Assembly (NCBI RefSeq): GCF_003173055.1
Contig: NZ_QGLF01000004.1
Coordinates: 496,001 to 560,000, forward strand
Source: Zavarzinia compransoris
Lineage (GTDB): Bacteria; Pseudomonadota; Alphaproteobacteria; Zavarziniales; Zavarziniaceae
Direction of reading: 5' to 3'
Length of the DNA stretch: 64,000 nucleotides
Of this stretch, positions 15,482-24,800 are shown piece after piece. Position 1 is the first letter of the stretch; every line of letters starts with the position of its first letter. Both the position numbers and the translations under genes were made by a program. The notes below the pieces were generated by a model, which was not told where the DNA came from, made no database searches, and saw only the letters and a list, made by a program, of their open reading frames with translations.

Positions 15482-16207
15482 TCAGCGGAACGTCCGGGAC
15501 GGGCCGCTCTCCTCTTGGCTTTGATCGTCCGGCACCGGTCCGGCAGCGGGCGAGGGGGACCGGAGGCGTTCCTCGGCGGCGGCGATGCCGGCCTCGGCGC
15601 CGGGGCCGGTGACGATGCTGCCGGCAAGGCGGATGCCGCCGATGGTCAGGGCGATGCCGACCCCGCCTTCATCGAGCAACAGACGGCCAAGCGCGCCGTC
15701 CGCATCGGTGATCTGACAGCCGATGCGGTCGAAGGACAGGGCCTTGGGGCCGGCGGCATCGGCCGGGCCGCGCCGGGCCGGCATGACCAGGCGGTCGCAG
15801 CGTCCCGCCATCGGTGCGGCCCGATGAAAGGTCAGGTGGTAGTTGGCCCCGGCGGCCAGGATGGCGGCATTGCCGCTGAAGCGGCCGGCAAGCTCGTTCA
15901 GCCGTTCGGCCGGGATGGGAAATTCGAGTGCCACCGCCGGGCCGCGCAAGGGGGCATGATCCGCGCCCCGCACCTCGGTCCAGAAGCGCAGCACGCCGCC
16001 CTCCAGGCTGGGGGGCGAGACGGCGGCGCAGGCCGCGCCCGGCACCACCCGGCCGTCCCGGATCACCGAGGTGGCGGCGCAGTCGACCGTCCAGGGCGGG
16101 GCGCTGTCGTCCACCGGCTTGCTGTCGAACCAGTCGTCCAGCGTCTCCTCGGCCTGGGCCGGGGCGGCGGCAAGGAACAGGAACAGCAGCACGGGCCAGA
16201 CGCGCAT
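15482..16207 (-). CDS. Exported protein of unknown function
   Basis: The 241-residue product begins with a clear Sec signal peptide, MRVWPVLLFLFLAAAPAQA, cleaved after residue 19, and should be periplasmic. The mature part has four or more Cys residues in disulfide-like positions (VDCAATS, GAACAAV, GRCDRLV, IGCQITD) and ends in a Pro/Ser/Gln-rich tail. I do not recognise a family. It follows the histidine kinase gene by 12 bases on the same strand, so it may belong to that operon and act as an accessory of the signalling system. Confidence 0.72.
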   Translation of the reverse strand: MRVWPVLLFLFLAAAPAQAEETLDDWFDSKPVDDSAPPWTVDCAATSVIRDGRVVPGAACAAVSPPSLEGGVLRFWTEVRGADHAPLRGPAVALEFPIPAERLNELAGRFSGNAAILAAGANYHLTFHRAAPMAGRCDRLVMPARRGPADAAGPKALSFDRIGCQITDADGALGRLLLDEGGVGIALTIGGIRLAGSIVTGPGAEAGIAAAEERLRSPSPAAGPVPDDQSQEESGPSRTFR

Positions 16208-16219
16208 CGCTCGTCCCCC

Positions 16220-17587
16220 TCAGACCGGCAGGCGGATGCGGGCGCGCAGCCCGCCCAGCGGGCTTTGCTCCAGGAAAATATCGCCGCCGTGGCTGCGCGC
16301 GACATCCCGGGCGATGGCAAGGCCGAGGCCGACCCCGGCATCGACCGGGTTGCGCGCGTCGTCCAGGCGGACGAAGGGGCGGAAGGCATCCTCGCGCCGG
16401 TCGTCCGGGATGCCGGGGCCGTCGTCGTCGACGATCATCTCGACCCAGCGGGCCGAGGCGGCGAGCGAAACCCGGACATGGCCGGCATGGCGCTGGGCAT
16501 TGTCGATCAGGTTGACCAGGCAGCGCTTCACCGCCTGCCGGCGCAGGGTGACCACCAGAGGGGCGAGGGCCGGGGCCTCGACCGGGGTGGTGCGGTGGCC
16601 GGCATTGGCATCCTCGGCCACTTCGGCGATCAGGGCGGCGATATCGGTCTCGGCCGGCTGTTCCCCTTCCTGGCCGCGGGCGAAGGCCAGGAATTCCTCG
16701 ATCATCCGCTCGACCTCGACCACGTCGCGGGTCAATTCCTCCTGGTCCTCGCCGTCGCCCATCATGGCGAGGCGCAGCTTCATCCGGGTCAGCGGCGTGC
16801 GCAGGTCGTGGCTGATGCCGGCCAGCATTTCCGTGCGCTGGCGCAGGTGGCGCTCGATGCGCTGGCGCATGGCGATGAAGGCGGCGGCGGCGCGCCGCAC
16901 CTCCCGCGCGCCGGAGGGTTTGAAGTCGTCGGCCTTCTGGCCCTTGCCGAAGGCTTCCGCCGCCTCGGTCAGGCGGACGATGGGGCGGATCTGGTTGCGC
17001 AGGAACAGGATGGCGACGGTCAGCAGCAGGACCGACAGGCCGACCATCCAGAAGAACAGCAGTTCGTTGGTGGTGGTCGTGATCCGCTTCAAGGGCACCG
17101 AGACATGGAGCACGCCGTCGCCGAGGTCGAAACTCATCAGCACATTGTCGGGGCTGGACAGCGTGTCGATGACCACGGGCAGGCCGACCACCTTGGTCAA
17201 TTCCGTGCGCAGCACCCGTTCGAGGATCGGAAAGCGGATCTCGGTCGGCGGCGGCAGGTCGGCCTTGGGCTCGAAGCTGATGGTCAGCTGCATCGCGTTC
17301 CGCGCCAGCTGATAGATGCGCGAATTGTCGCCGCCGGGGCTGAGGTCCAGTTCGGCGACGATATAGGCGATGTCGCCGGCGACGATGTAGCAGATGCGCC
17401 GGGTCACCAGTTCCCAGTGCCGGTCGATGAAGATATAGGACAGGATCGATTGGGACAGCAGCACCGGCGCGACGATGATGATGAGCGCCCGGGCGAAGAG
17501 GTTCTTGGGCAGCACCCGCTTCACCGCCAGCGCCAGGCGATCGAGCGGGGCGCCGCCCCGCGCCGTGCTGCCGGTCAGTTCAGCCAC
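16220..17587 (-). CDS. Sensor histidine kinase, EnvZ-like
   Basis: The 455-residue membrane kinase has a first helix at about 34-54, a periplasmic domain of roughly 120 residues, a second helix (LLFFWMVGLSVLLLTVAILFL), a HAMP linker (RNQIRPIVRLTEAAEAFG) and an EnvZ-type H-box GISHDLRTPLTRMKLR with His260. The ATP-binding domain shows the N-box NLIDNAQRHA and the G-box DDDGPGIPDD with GVGLGLAIA. The phosphoryl acceptor is almost certainly the response regulator encoded upstream, whose frame it overlaps by 13 bases. The stimulus cannot be read from sequence. Confidence 0.92.
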   Translation of the reverse strand: MAELTGSTARGGAPLDRLALAVKRVLPKNLFARALIIIVAPVLLSQSILSYIFIDRHWELVTRRICYIVAGDIAYIVAELDLSPGGDNSRIYQLARNAMQLTISFEPKADLPPPTEIRFPILERVLRTELTKVVGLPVVIDTLSSPDNVLMSFDLGDGVLHVSVPLKRITTTTNELLFFWMVGLSVLLLTVAILFLRNQIRPIVRLTEAAEAFGKGQKADDFKPSGAREVRRAAAAFIAMRQRIERHLRQRTEMLAGISHDLRTPLTRMKLRLAMMGDGEDQEELTRDVVEVERMIEEFLAFARGQEGEQPAETDIAALIAEVAEDANAGHRTTPVEAPALAPLVVTLRRQAVKRCLVNLIDNAQRHAGHVRVSLAASARWVEMIVDDDGPGIPDDRREDAFRPFVRLDDARNPVDAGVGLGLAIARDVARSHGGDIFLEQSPLGGLRARIRLPV

Positions 17588-18273
17588 AGGACATAGCCCT
17601 TGCCGCGCACGGTCTGGAGGTGGTGGGGGGCCTTGGGGTCGTCCTCGATCTTGCGCCGGAGCCGCGTCACCTGGACGTCGATGGTGCGTTCCTGGGCCTG
17701 GCCCGTCGCCTCCGCCAGTTCCTCGCGGCTGATCGGCTCGCCGGCGCGTTCGGCCAGCAGGCGCATCAGGGTGAGTTCGCCGGAGGTCAGCCGCACCGTT
17801 TCCGGCCCGCGCTGCAATTCGCCGCGCCGCAGGTCCAGGCGCCAGGCGCCCAGGTGGATGATCTCGCCCTCCGGCGCCGGGGGCGCGGGCTCGGCCGTCT
17901 TCCGCCGCAGGATGCCCTGGATGCGCAGCACCAGTTCGCGCGGCTCGAACGGCTTGGCCAGATAATCCTCGGCCCCGGCCTCGAGCCCGGCGATGCGGTC
18001 GTCCGGCCCGCCGCGCGCGGTCAGCAGCAGGACCGGCGGGCCGGCCCCGGCGTGCAGGCGGCGGGTGAACGACACCCCGTCCTCCCCCGGCATCATGACG
18101 TCGAGGACGACGAGATCGAAGGCGATCGCTTCCAATTGGCGGGCGGCCTCGGCGGCATCGCCGGCGGTCGAGACGCGGAAGCCCTGGTCGCCCAGATATT
18201 TCGCCAGCAGGCCGCGCAGCCGGGCGTCGTCGTCGACCACCAGCAGATGGGCGGGGGCGGGGGCGTCGGTCAT
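17575..18273 (-). CDS. OmpR/PetR-type response regulator
   Basis: The 232-residue protein has a receiver domain with the acidic pocket at Asp14-Asp16, phospho-acceptor Asp58 (DLVVLDVMMPG) and Lys107 (YLAKPFE). A winged-helix OmpR-type DNA-binding domain follows (LTSGELTLMRLLAERAGEPISREELAE...DVQVTRLRRKIEDDP...RTVRGKGYVL). It lies one base after the MarR gene and overlaps the kinase gene, so the three form one operon. A MarR gene before an OmpR regulator recalls the petP-petR pair of Rhodobacter; the kinase is then the likely partner. Confidence 0.93.
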   Translation of the reverse strand: MTDAPAPAHLLVVDDDARLRGLLAKYLGDQGFRVSTAGDAAEAARQLEAIAFDLVVLDVMMPGEDGVSFTRRLHAGAGPPVLLLTARGGPDDRIAGLEAGAEDYLAKPFEPRELVLRIQGILRRKTAEPAPPAPEGEIIHLGAWRLDLRRGELQRGPETVRLTSGELTLMRLLAERAGEPISREELAEATGQAQERTIDVQVTRLRRKIEDDPKAPHHLQTVRGKGYVLWLN

Positions 18274-18274
18274 C

Positions 18275-18775
18275 TCAATCCTTGTCCACGGCGGCGAGCA
18301 CCGTATCCCGGTCCGCCTCGTTGATCAGGCCGATCAGCACGCTGCGGAAACCGGCCACCGCCTCGGCCCCGGCCTCGCGGTAGGCGCGGGTCACCCGGCT
18401 GCGCTGAAGGCCCGACAATTGCCGTTCCAGTTCGACCCCCTTGTCGGTCAGCGACAGCAGGCGCTGGCGCCGGTCGCGGGTGCCCTGGACCTGGGCGATC
18501 AGGCCTTCGCCGATCAATTGGGACAGCACGCGCGACAGGCTCTGCTTGGTGATCTTCAGGATGCCGAGCAGTTCGTTCACCGTCATGCCCGGGCGCCGGC
18601 CGACGAAATGGATGACCCGGTGATGCGCCCGCCCCATGCCGTGGCGGGCCAGAACCGCGTCGGCGTCGGACGTGAAGTCCCGATAGGCGAAGAACAGCAG
18701 TTCGATGCCCTGGCGAATCTCTTCGTCACGCAGGAACAGGGGATTGGGGCGTGCGCCCTGAGGCAAACTGCTCAT
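18275..18775 (-). CDS. MarR-family regulator, PetP-like
   Basis: The 166-residue protein has the MarR winged helix: ARHGMGRAHHRVIHFVGRRPGMTVNELLGILKITKQSLSRVLSQLIGEGLI, then the wing QVQGTRDRRQRLLSLTDKG. Position before an OmpR-type regulator matches petP of the Rhodobacter petPR operon. The ATG at 18775 (MSSLPQG) is preferred to an in-frame start at 18838, because the added residues are not family-like. It is divergent from ilvE, and an AT-rich dyad lies between them. Confidence 0.88.
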   Translation of the reverse strand: MSSLPQGARPNPLFLRDEEIRQGIELLFFAYRDFTSDADAVLARHGMGRAHHRVIHFVGRRPGMTVNELLGILKITKQSLSRVLSQLIGEGLIAQVQGTRDRRQRLLSLTDKGVELERQLSGLQRSRVTRAYREAGAEAVAGFRSVLIGLINEADRDTVLAAVDKD

Positions 18776-18850
18776 GATCGGCGATATTCTTCTCGAAGGT
18801 CCCGCCCAGCATCCTGCCCTGTCGCCGGCAAACTGCAAGAGCCAGGCTTT

Positions 18851-18867
18851 AATATGTCAGGAATATT
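18851..18867. promoter_or_regulatory. Candidate MarR operator between the MarR gene and ilvE
   Basis: AATAT and ATATT flank a 7-base spacer (GTCAGGA), making an AT-rich dyad in an otherwise GC-rich divergent promoter region. Size and position fit autoregulation by the MarR protein. No second copy was found. Confidence 0.4.
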
Positions 18868-18937
18868 GACGTAGTAAGGGGCGCCGGTTGGCGTTACCCT
18901 GCTGGCCTTCGAGGAAACAGACGGGCAGGACAGGATC

Positions 18938-19822
18938 ATGGCAGGCGCGCCTTTCGACGATCGCGACGGTTTCATCTGGCTCGACGGGCAGTTGGTGCCT
19001 TGGCGCGATGCACGGGTCCATGTCCTGACCCATGCCCTGCATTATGCCTCCTGCGTGTTCGAGGGCGAGCGCGTCTATGGCGGCACGGTGTTCAAGCTGA
19101 CCGAACATTCGGAACGGCTGGAAAAATCCGGCAAGATCCTCGGCTTCGACCTGCCCTATGACGTGCAGGCGATCGACGACGCCACCCGCGCGGTGGTGGA
19201 AGCCAACGGCATCGTCGACGGCTATGTCCGCCCGCTGGCCTGGCGCGGCTCGGAAATGATGGGCGTGGCGGCCCAGGCCAACAAGATCCATGTCGCCATC
19301 GCCTGCTGGCTGTGGCCGTCCTATTTCTCGCCGGAAGCGAAGCTGAAGGGCCTGCGCCTGACCATTGCCGACTGGAAGCGCCCGGCCCCGGACACGGCGC
19401 CGACGGCGTCCAAGGCGGCCGGCCTCTACATGATCTGCACCCTGTCGAAGCACAAGGCCGAGGCGGCTGGCTATGACGACGCCCTGATGTTCGACTACCG
19501 CGGCCAGGTCGCCGAGGCGACCGGCGCCAATATCTTCTTCGTCAAGGACGGCCAGCTTCACACCCCGAAGCCCGATTGCTTCCTCGACGGCATCACCCGC
19601 CGCACGGTGATCGACCTCGCCCGCCAGCACCGGATCGACGTCATCGAACGCGCCATCCAGCCGGGCGAATTGGAGGGCTTCGAGCAGGCCTTCCTGACCG
19701 GCACGGCCGCGGAAGTCACCCCCCTGTCCGAAATCGGCCCCTATAATTTCGAAGTCGGCACCATCACCAAGACCCTGATGACGGCTTATGACGATCTGGT
19801 GCGTGGCCGGGTGCGGGAGTAG
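18938..19822 (+). CDS. ilvE: Branched-chain amino acid aminotransferase
   Basis: IlvE is the PLP enzyme for the last step of Leu, Ile and Val synthesis. The 294-residue fold-type IV protein has the N-terminal THALHYASCVFEGERVY, RPLAWRG, the PLP-binding Lys159 in PTASKAAGLY, DDALMFDYRGQVAEATGANIFF, and FLTGTAAEVTPLSEIG. Length is standard. It is divergent from the MarR/petR-like operon. Downstream comes a lower-GC accessory region rather than another biosynthetic gene. Confidence 0.94.
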   Translation: MAGAPFDDRDGFIWLDGQLVPWRDARVHVLTHALHYASCVFEGERVYGGTVFKLTEHSERLEKSGKILGFDLPYDVQAIDDATRAVVEANGIVDGYVRPLAWRGSEMMGVAAQANKIHVAIACWLWPSYFSPEAKLKGLRLTIADWKRPAPDTAPTASKAAGLYMICTLSKHKAEAAGYDDALMFDYRGQVAEATGANIFFVKDGQLHTPKPDCFLDGITRRTVIDLARQHRIDVIERAIQPGELEGFEQAFLTGTAAEVTPLSEIGPYNFEVGTITKTLMTAYDDLVRGRVRE

Positions 19823-20140
19823 TCTTCGCGCCTCGGTCGCCGATCGAATGCTGGCCCTGGGGGGGGGGCTTGATGCGGGCCAATCGCCTGTTCTGCTGAA
19901 GAAGGCCGCTCAGTATTTTCTCGCTGGTGCGCAATCTTTCGGGAGCGCTATCATCCGCACGCTGAGGGTGTAGAAACTGTCGTTGCATCGCATGGCGCCG
20001 AGTCGAGCCGGCTTAATCGGCTGATCGATTTCAATTTATGTTTGCGCTTGCGGCGTTCGATGCTACCCCTCGTAAATGTGGCTTGTTTGCTTGTACAGGC
20101 AACCACATATCGATGCCGGATAGGAGGCAGGACAGGCGAT
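19823..20140 (+). other. Intergenic leader of the accessory module, reduced GC, with a 10-base G run
   Basis: These 318 bases between ilvE and the accessory genes contain no convincing gene. There is a homopolymer of ten G at 19859-19868. By hand count, 20041-20100 has 32 of 60 G+C, clearly lower than nearby genes. The phrase GAGGGTGTAGAAACTGTC near 19965 resembles some insertion-sequence ends, but I could not support an element. A TTG-rich stretch before 20100 may hold the promoter of the next gene. Confidence 0.5.
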
Positions 20141-20533
20141 ATGATGAGGCTCGATCGGTCTAGGAACTCTTCCAGACTGCATAAGTCCACGACCGAGTCG
20201 TTGGGGTCTGGCCCTCGCGACAAGAAGAAGCGGGCACTCGGCGCAGGTTCGAGGCGGCGAAACGCTGAGCAAGCCCTTGCCATCAAGAAGGCTGTGGAGC
20301 GGCTCGATGAACTGGGGAAGCGGAAGGGCGCCGGCTACAAGGTCGTCTCTCTCGAGCAGGCCGCAGCCTTCACGGGCCGCGAACCCTTGGTGGTCGAGCC
20401 GAGAGTGCCGGTCCGCGGGAGACGCAGGCTCAAGATCGCCGAGGCGGTTGCGGCCGTGATCGAGCAGCGCTTGGCAGAAGAGAACGGTGATCCGGAAGTG
20501 GTAGTCGAGAATGGTTCGGCGTCAGAAGGCTAA
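20141..20533 (+). CDS. Small basic protein of unknown function, first gene of the accessory pair
   Basis: With the ATG at 20141 the product has 130 residues. A TAGGAGG is 13 bases upstream and AGGACAGG is closer; ATG 20144 is equally possible and an upstream extension to 20060 cannot be excluded. The N-terminal third is Arg/Lys/Ser-rich and probably disordered (RSRNSSRLHKS, RDKKKRALGAGSRRR). Then follow a helix (EQALAIKKAVERLDELGKRKG), an EQAAAFTGREPLVVEP segment, and a second helix KIAEAVAAVIEQRLAEE. It overlaps the next gene by 23 bases. I do not recognise a family; an antitoxin or adaptor role is only a guess. Confidence 0.6.
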   Translation: MMRLDRSRNSSRLHKSTTESLGSGPRDKKKRALGAGSRRRNAEQALAIKKAVERLDELGKRKGAGYKVVSLEQAAAFTGREPLVVEPRVPVRGRRRLKIAEAVAAVIEQRLAEENGDPEVVVENGSASEG

Positions 20534-21197
20534 AGGGATCGAAGGGGGCGCAATTTCAAATGAGCAGATGGTCAGGCCCGAGGTATTCCTGAACTGTCCT
20601 TTTGACGTTGAATACCATCCGATGTACGAGGCGATCGTCTTCACGGTCATGGCCCTTGGTTTTCAGATACGGGTGGCCAAGGAAGTCGAGGATTCCAGCC
20701 AGTCCCGCTTGGCGAAGATCATCGAAATCATTCGGGAAGCGCCATTGGGAATCCACGATCTCAGCCGTGTCGGGCTCGATCCCCATACCGGGGTCGCGCG
20801 TTTCAACATGCCTTTGGAGCTTGGGCTGTTTCTTGGCGCCAAGGCATTCGGCGCCAGGGCCCAGAAGGCCAAGGTCGCGCTGATTCTCGATACCGTGCGC
20901 GACCGCCATCGCGACACGACTTCGGATCTCGCAGGCAACGATATTCAATATCACGCGGACGATCCGGAAATTGCCGCCATCAAAGTAAGGGATTGGCTCG
21001 CGGCGAATGCACTGGGGAGGAGGTCCCTGCCCGGGGCCCGAATGCTGATCGAGCACTATCGCAAATTCACGGATGATTTCCCCAAGATCAGAGATCGTCT
21101 CGGGCACTATGACAATGTTCCCTACCGGGACTTTCTGATCATCATAAGGGACTGGCTTCAGGCGGCCCCGCTGCCCCAGGCGACATCGCCCCACTGA
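20511..21197 (+). CDS. TIR-like / nucleoside-deoxyribosyltransferase-like protein, second gene of the accessory pair
   Basis: The 228-residue protein starts with a beta strand EVFLNCPFD (24-32), then helix YEAIVFTVMALGF, EDSSQSRLAKIIEII, HDLSRV (82-87) and NMPLELGLFLGAKAFG (99-114). The pattern strand-FLxxPFD, an Asp-Leu-Ser and an xxELGxxxG helix with Glu103 resembles predicted nucleotide-binding TIR-like and nucleoside-deoxyribosyltransferase folds, in which such a Glu cleaves N-glycosidic bonds. That is inference, not a database match. A later start at 20568 is possible, but the 23-base overlap with the upstream gene argues for coupling. GC is visibly lower (34 of 60 at 20641-20700). It is probably horizontally acquired. 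Confidence 0.7.
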   Translation: MVRRQKAKGIEGGAISNEQMVRPEVFLNCPFDVEYHPMYEAIVFTVMALGFQIRVAKEVEDSSQSRLAKIIEIIREAPLGIHDLSRVGLDPHTGVARFNMPLELGLFLGAKAFGARAQKAKVALILDTVRDRHRDTTSDLAGNDIQYHADDPEIAAIKVRDWLAANALGRRSLPGARMLIEHYRKFTDDFPKIRDRLGHYDNVPYRDFLIIIRDWLQAAPLPQATSPH

Positions 21198-21226
21198 CCG
21201 GGGCCTACCGACCGGGACCGACCACG

Positions 21227-21264
21227 GCCTGCACGTCCGTGGCAAGCGCCGCGAACGTGCAGGC
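21227..21264. terminator. Inverted repeat between the accessory pair and greA
   Basis: GCCTGCACGT and ACGTGCAGGC form a perfect 10-bp stem around an 18-base loop in the gap where the two transcripts converge. There is no T-run, so a bidirectional terminator or mRNA-end structure is possible but unproven. Confidence 0.4.
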
Positions 21265-21273
21265 GGCGGCCTC

Positions 21274-21747
21274 TCAGGCGAATTTGACCTTCAGGATCTC
21301 ATAGGATTTGTGGCCGCCGGGGACGGTGACCTCGATCTCGTCGCCGACCGTCTTGCCGATCAGGGCGCGGGCGACGGGGGAGGAGACGGAAAGCCGGCCG
21401 GCCTTCACGTCCGCCTCGTCGACGCCGACGATCTGATAGACCACTTCCTCGTCCGTATCCGCATCCACCAGGGTGATGGTGGCGCCGAACTTGATCACGG
21501 TGCCGTTGAGTTTCGAGACGTCGATCACCTGGGCGCGGGAGATCTTGTCCTCGAGCTCGATCACGCGGGTTTCGATGAAGCTCTGCTTTTCCTTGGCGGC
21601 ATGGTACTCGGCGTTTTCCGACAGGTCGCCATGCTCGCGCGCGGCGGAAATGGCCTGGATCACCGCCGGCCGGTCCACCGTCTTCAACCGCTTCAATTCG
21701 GCTTCCAGGGCTTCGTACCCCGATGCCGTCATGGGCACTTTTTCCAT
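21274..21747 (-). CDS. greA: Transcription elongation factor GreA
   Basis: GreA rescues backtracked RNA polymerase by stimulating transcript cleavage. The 157-residue protein is standard: an N-terminal antiparallel coiled coil with the acidic tip [22 protein letters not shown], and a C-terminal FKBP-like domain ([25 protein letters not shown]...YEILKVKF). It lies downstream of carB on the same strand with a 97-base gap that includes a hairpin. Transcription from its own promoter or from carAB are both possible. Confidence 0.97.
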   Translation of the reverse strand: MEKVPMTASGYEALEAELKRLKTVDRPAVIQAISAAREHGDLSENAEYHAAKEKQSFIETRVIELEDKISRAQVIDVSKLNGTVIKFGATITLVDADTDEEVVYQIVGVDEADVKAGRLSVSSPVARALIGKTVGDEIEVTVPGGHKSYEILKVKFA

Positions 21748-21804
21748 CGCCCCTCTACCCGATCAATAGGCCCGCCCGAACGCGAAGACCACCACAGTTG
21801 GCAA

Positions 21805-21834
21805 TGCCCGACCGGCCGGAAAGCCGATCGGGCA
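21805..21834 (-). terminator. Hairpin after carB
   Basis: TGCCCGATCGGC can pair with GCCGGTCGGGCA (one G-T pair, 6-base loop) just after the carB stop. It lacks a T-run, so termination strength is uncertain. Confidence 0.4.
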
Positions 21835-21844
21835 TGCGCGGACA

Positions 21845-24800
21845 TCAAGTGTAGGATTGCAGCGGGGCAACTTCAAGGCGCCCGAGGCGAAGCGCCGCGA
21901 TCGCCTTGACCGCCGCCTCCATCCCCGCCGTCGTGGTGTAATAGGGAATCTTGAGGGTCAGCGCGGTGCGCCGGATCTCGAAGCTGTCGGCGATCGACTT
22001 CGAGCCCTCGGTGGTGTTGAACATCAGGGCGATCTCGCCGTTCTTCATCGCATCGACGATGTGCGGACGGCCTTCCAGCACCTTGTTCACGCGCTTCGCC
22101 GGCACGCCGTTGTCGCCGAGGAAATCGGCCGTGCCCTTGGTCGCGACGATTTCGAAGCCCAGCGCGACCAGTTCGCGCGCCGGCTCCAGCACCGCGTCCT
22201 TGTCGGCCTTGCGCACCGAAATGAACACCTTGCCCGATTGCGGCAGGCGGGTGCCGGAGGCGAGCTGCGACTTGGCGAAGGCCAGTTCGAAAGTCTTGTC
22301 GAGGCCCATGACCTCGCCCGTCGACTTCATCTCGGGCCCGAGCAGGATGTCGACGCCGGGGAAGCGGGCGAAGGGGAAGACCGATTCCTTCACCGCGACA
22401 TGGTCGAGCTTCTTCCAGCGGAGGCCAAAGCCCGCCAGCTTCTCGCCGGCCATGACGCGGGAGGCGATCTTCGCCACCGGCTCGCCGATCGCCTTGGCGA
22501 CGAAGGGCACGGTGCGCGAGGCGCGCGGGTTCACTTCGAGGACATAGATATCGTCGCCCTGGATGGCGAACTGCACGTTCATCAGGCCGACGACGCCCAG
22601 CGCCCGGGCCATCAGCTCGGTCTGGCGCTTCAATTCCTCGATGATCTCGGGCGAGAGCGTATAGGGCGGCAGGGAACAGGCGCTGTCGCCCGAATGGATG
22701 CCCGCCTCCTCGATATGCTCCATGATGCCGGCGACATAGACGGTCTCGCCGTCGGCGAGCGCATCGACGTCGACCTCGGTCGCCTGGTTCAGGTAGCCGT
22801 CGATCAGCACCGGATTGTCGCCCGAGACCACCACCGCCTCGGTCATATAGCGGTTGAGACCGGGGACGTCGCGGACGATTTCCATGGCCCGGCCGCCCAG
22901 CACATAGGACGGGCGGATGACCACGGGAAAGCCGATGCGCTCGACGACCGCGCGGGCCTGTTCGATCGAGGTGGCGATGCCGTTGTTCGGCTGGCGCAGG
23001 TCCAGCGTCTGGAGCAGCGCCTGGAACCGCTCGCGGTCCTCGGCGACGTCGATGGCGTCGGGCGAGGTGCCGAGAATAGGAATGCCGTCCTGTTCCAGCG
23101 CCTTGGACAGTTTCAGCGGGGTCTGGCCGCCGAACTGCACGATGACGCCGTGCAGCGTGCCGTTCTGCTTCTCGGTCTCGATCAGTTCGAGCACGTCCTC
23201 GGCGGTCAGCGGCTCGAAATAGAGCCGGTCCGAAGTGTCGTAGTCGGTCGAGACGGTTTCCGGGTTGCAGTTGACCATGATGGTCTCATAGCCGGCTTCC
23301 GTCAGGGCGTAGCAGGCATGGACGCAGCAATAGTCGAATTCGATGCCCTGGCCGATCCGGTTCGGGCCGCCGCCGAGAATCACCACCTTCTTCGCGTCGG
23401 TCGGCTGGGCCTCGCAGTCGGGCGCGCCGAAATCGGGCGATTCATAGGTCGAATACATATAGGGCGTGCGGCTGTCGAATTCGGCCGCGCAAGTGTCGAT
23501 CCGCTTGAACACCGGGCGGACGCCAAGGGCCCGGCGGGCCTTGCGCACCGCCTGTTCCGTGGTGTCGCCAAGGGTTGCCAGGCGCTGGTCGGAAAAGCCC
23601 ATGGCCTTCAGGCGGCGCCAGCCGGCAGCGGTTTCCGGCAGGCCGCTGTCGAGGATCCGCTGTTCCTCGGTTACGATCTCTTCGATCTGGCGCAGGAACC
23701 AGGGGTCCATCTTGGTGATGTCGGCGATCTCGTCGACCGAAAGCCCGACACGGAAACCGTCGGCGACGACGACGAGGCGGTCGGCGACCGGCTTGCCCAG
23801 TTCCACCTCGATCAGGTCGCGGTCGCCGTGCAGGCGCTCGACCGGGTCGAAGCCGGTCAGCCCGGTTTCCATCGACCGCAGCGCCTTCTGCACCGATTCC
23901 TGGAAGGTGCGGCCGATCGACATGGCTTCGCCCACCGACTTCATGGCGGTGGTGAGCAGGGGATCGGAGCCCTTGAACTTCTCGAAGGTGAAGCGCGGCA
24001 TCTTCGTGACGACATAATCGATGGTCGGCTCGAAGGAGGCCGGCGTCACGCCGGTGATGTCGTTCATCAGCTCGTCCAGCGTATAGCCGATGGCGAGCTT
24101 GGCCGCGACCTTGGCGATCGGGAAGCCGGTCGCCTTGGAGGCCAGCGCGGAGGACCGCGACACGCGCGGGTTCATCTCGATCACGACCATGCGGCCGTCC
24201 GCCGGGTTGATGGCGAACTGGACGTTGGAACCGCCGGTCTCCACCCCGATCTCGCGCAGCACCGCGATCGAGGCGTTGCGCATGATCTGATATTCCTTGT
24301 CGGTCAGCGTCAGCGCCGGCGCGACGGTGATCGAGTCGCCCGTATGGATGCCCATCGGGTCGATATTCTCGATCGAGCAGATGATGATGGCATTGTCCGC
24401 CTTGTCGCGGACGACCTCCATCTCATACTCCTTCCACCCGGCGACCGATTCCTCGATCAGCACTTCGGTGGTGGGCGAGGCGTCGAGGCCCGAGGTGACG
24501 ATGCGGTCGAATTCCTCACGCGTGTAGGCGATGCCGCCGCCGGTGCCGCCAAGCGTAAAGGACGGGCGGATCACGGCGGGCAGGCCAATCTCGGCGAAAG
24601 CGTCCAGCGCCTCGGCCATCGAATGCGCCACGCGGGACTTCGGGCTCTCGAGGCCCAGCTTGTCCATGGCGTCGCGGAAGCGGAGCCGGTCCTCGGCCTT
24701 TTCGATCGCCTCGCGATTGGCGCCGATCAGCTCGACATTGAATTTCGCCAGCGTGCCGTCGTCGGCCAGCGCCATGGCGGTGTTCAGCGCCGTCTGCCCG

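Noticed and set aside
19951-20060. Possible insertion-sequence end (GAGGGTGTAGAAACTGTC)
   Set aside because: No matching inverted end, target duplication or transposase fragment could be found, so it stays a remark in the intergenic entry.
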